DNA of 13,079 nucleotides, taken from the NCBI GenBank assembly GCA_946482615.1, contig CAMLSF010000106.1, positions 1-13,079 of the forward strand, written 5' to 3'. Source of the DNA: an uncultured Chromatiaceae bacterium (lineage in GTDB: Bacteria; Pseudomonadota; Gammaproteobacteria; Enterobacterales; Alteromonadaceae). Shown one piece after another: positions 12,822-13,079 of this stretch (positions are counted from its first letter, which is position 1; each line of letters opens with the position of its first letter). A program made the translations under genes and the position numbers. The notes under the pieces were generated by a model. That model saw nothing but the letters and a program-made list of their open reading frames with translations, was not told where the DNA came from and did not search any database.

Positions 12822-13079
12822 ATGGCAAAAAGAGTCACAGTTTCAGACAGGCCTGAGTCAGCCTTTATCAATAATGCAGAGACTTTGGGGCAACTGATCA
12901 AAGCAAAGCGAACAGAACTCGGCATGAAATTAGCCGACTGTGCTGCGCTCTGTGGCATTGGCATTAACACCTTGTCACGCATAGAAAACGGCAACGCCAA
13001 TTGCACCTTAGCAGCAGTGTTAGCGGTAATAAACGGCTTAGGTATTAAGCTGACCTCAAAAGAGTTAACGCCGACAACG
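12822..13079 (+). CDS. HipB-like XRE-family DNA-binding protein (3' end outside window)
   Basis: An ATG at 12822 opens a frame that runs to the last base with no stop (86 codons visible). The product has a charged N-terminus (MAKRVTVSDRPESAFINN) and then a lambda-repressor-type helix-turn-helix at about residues 21-78: LGQLIKAKRTELGMKLADCAALCGI, recognition region INTLSRIENGNANCTLAAVLAVINGLGIKL. The 'SRIENGNANCTLAAVLAVINGLGI' block (written here only as a motif range, residues 52-74) is typical of HipB-type antitoxins and related autorepressors. Three evenly spaced palindromes in its promoter support autoregulation. The ribosome-binding site (AAGG at 12807-12810) is about 11 bases from the ATG, somewhat far. 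A HipA-type kinase gene downstream would confirm a toxin-antitoxin pair but cannot be seen. It could instead be a lone regulator. Confidence 0.8.
   Translation, partial: MAKRVTVSDRPESAFINNAETLGQLIKAKRTELGMKLADCAALCGIGINTLSRIENGNANCTLAAVLAVINGLGIKLTSKELTPTT

Noticed and set aside
1..13079. CRISPR arrays, tRNA or rRNA genes, insertion-sequence transposases or prophage genes.
   Set aside because: No regularly spaced short direct repeats, cloverleaf sequences or transposase/integrase motifs were seen on either strand.

Overview
The window reads as chromosomal DNA of a gammaproteobacterium, probably a marine or freshwater Alteromonadales/Rheinheimera-like organism. The basis is protein style, moderate GC content, ERIC-type repeats and REP-like palindromes. 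The genus is an inference; no rRNA or other marker gene is present.

Left part (1-3230): the 3' end of valS with a strong terminator, then a small single-gene unit for a predicted periplasmic protein of unknown function (1042-1443). Next is an NhaC-family Na+/H+ antiporter-type transporter (1754-3184) with a promoter about 190 bases upstream and a hairpin-rich leader. A UCCG-loop terminator follows it.

Central part (3230-10590) has a sulfur theme. A 2-oxoglutarate/Fe(II) (isopenicillin N synthase-like) oxygenase and a PLP-dependent trans-sulfuration/methionine gamma-lyase-like enzyme precede an apparent sulfate-uptake operon: outer-membrane porin, periplasmic sulfate-binding protein (sbp), and permeases cysT and cysW. 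The porin would pass sulfate through the outer membrane, Sbp would capture it and CysTW would carry it across the inner membrane. The ATPase gene cysA, normally next, is absent. Between sbp and cysT lie a strong hairpin terminator and a full ERIC-type element, and cysT starts with TTG behind a near-perfect Shine-Dalgarno. A second ERIC-type copy in the same orientation lies at 4695-4824, so the lyase-porin-sbp block sits between two direct repeats.

Right part (10590-13079): a minus-strand Asp/Glu racemase/maleate isomerase-family gene that stops just after its second active-site cysteine region, so it looks C-terminally truncated at the point where cysA would be expected. A divergent GntR/UTRA regulator follows, with a palindrome near the racemase promoter side. 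The window ends inside a HipB-like HTH regulator whose promoter carries three 18-bp palindromic boxes with centres exactly 49 bp apart. Its partner gene, possibly a HipA-type toxin, would lie beyond the window.

The points most worth a second look are the ERIC pair with structure-preserving substitutions, the missing cysA next to a truncated gene, the phased operator array, and the nested inverted repeat at 3363-3495.
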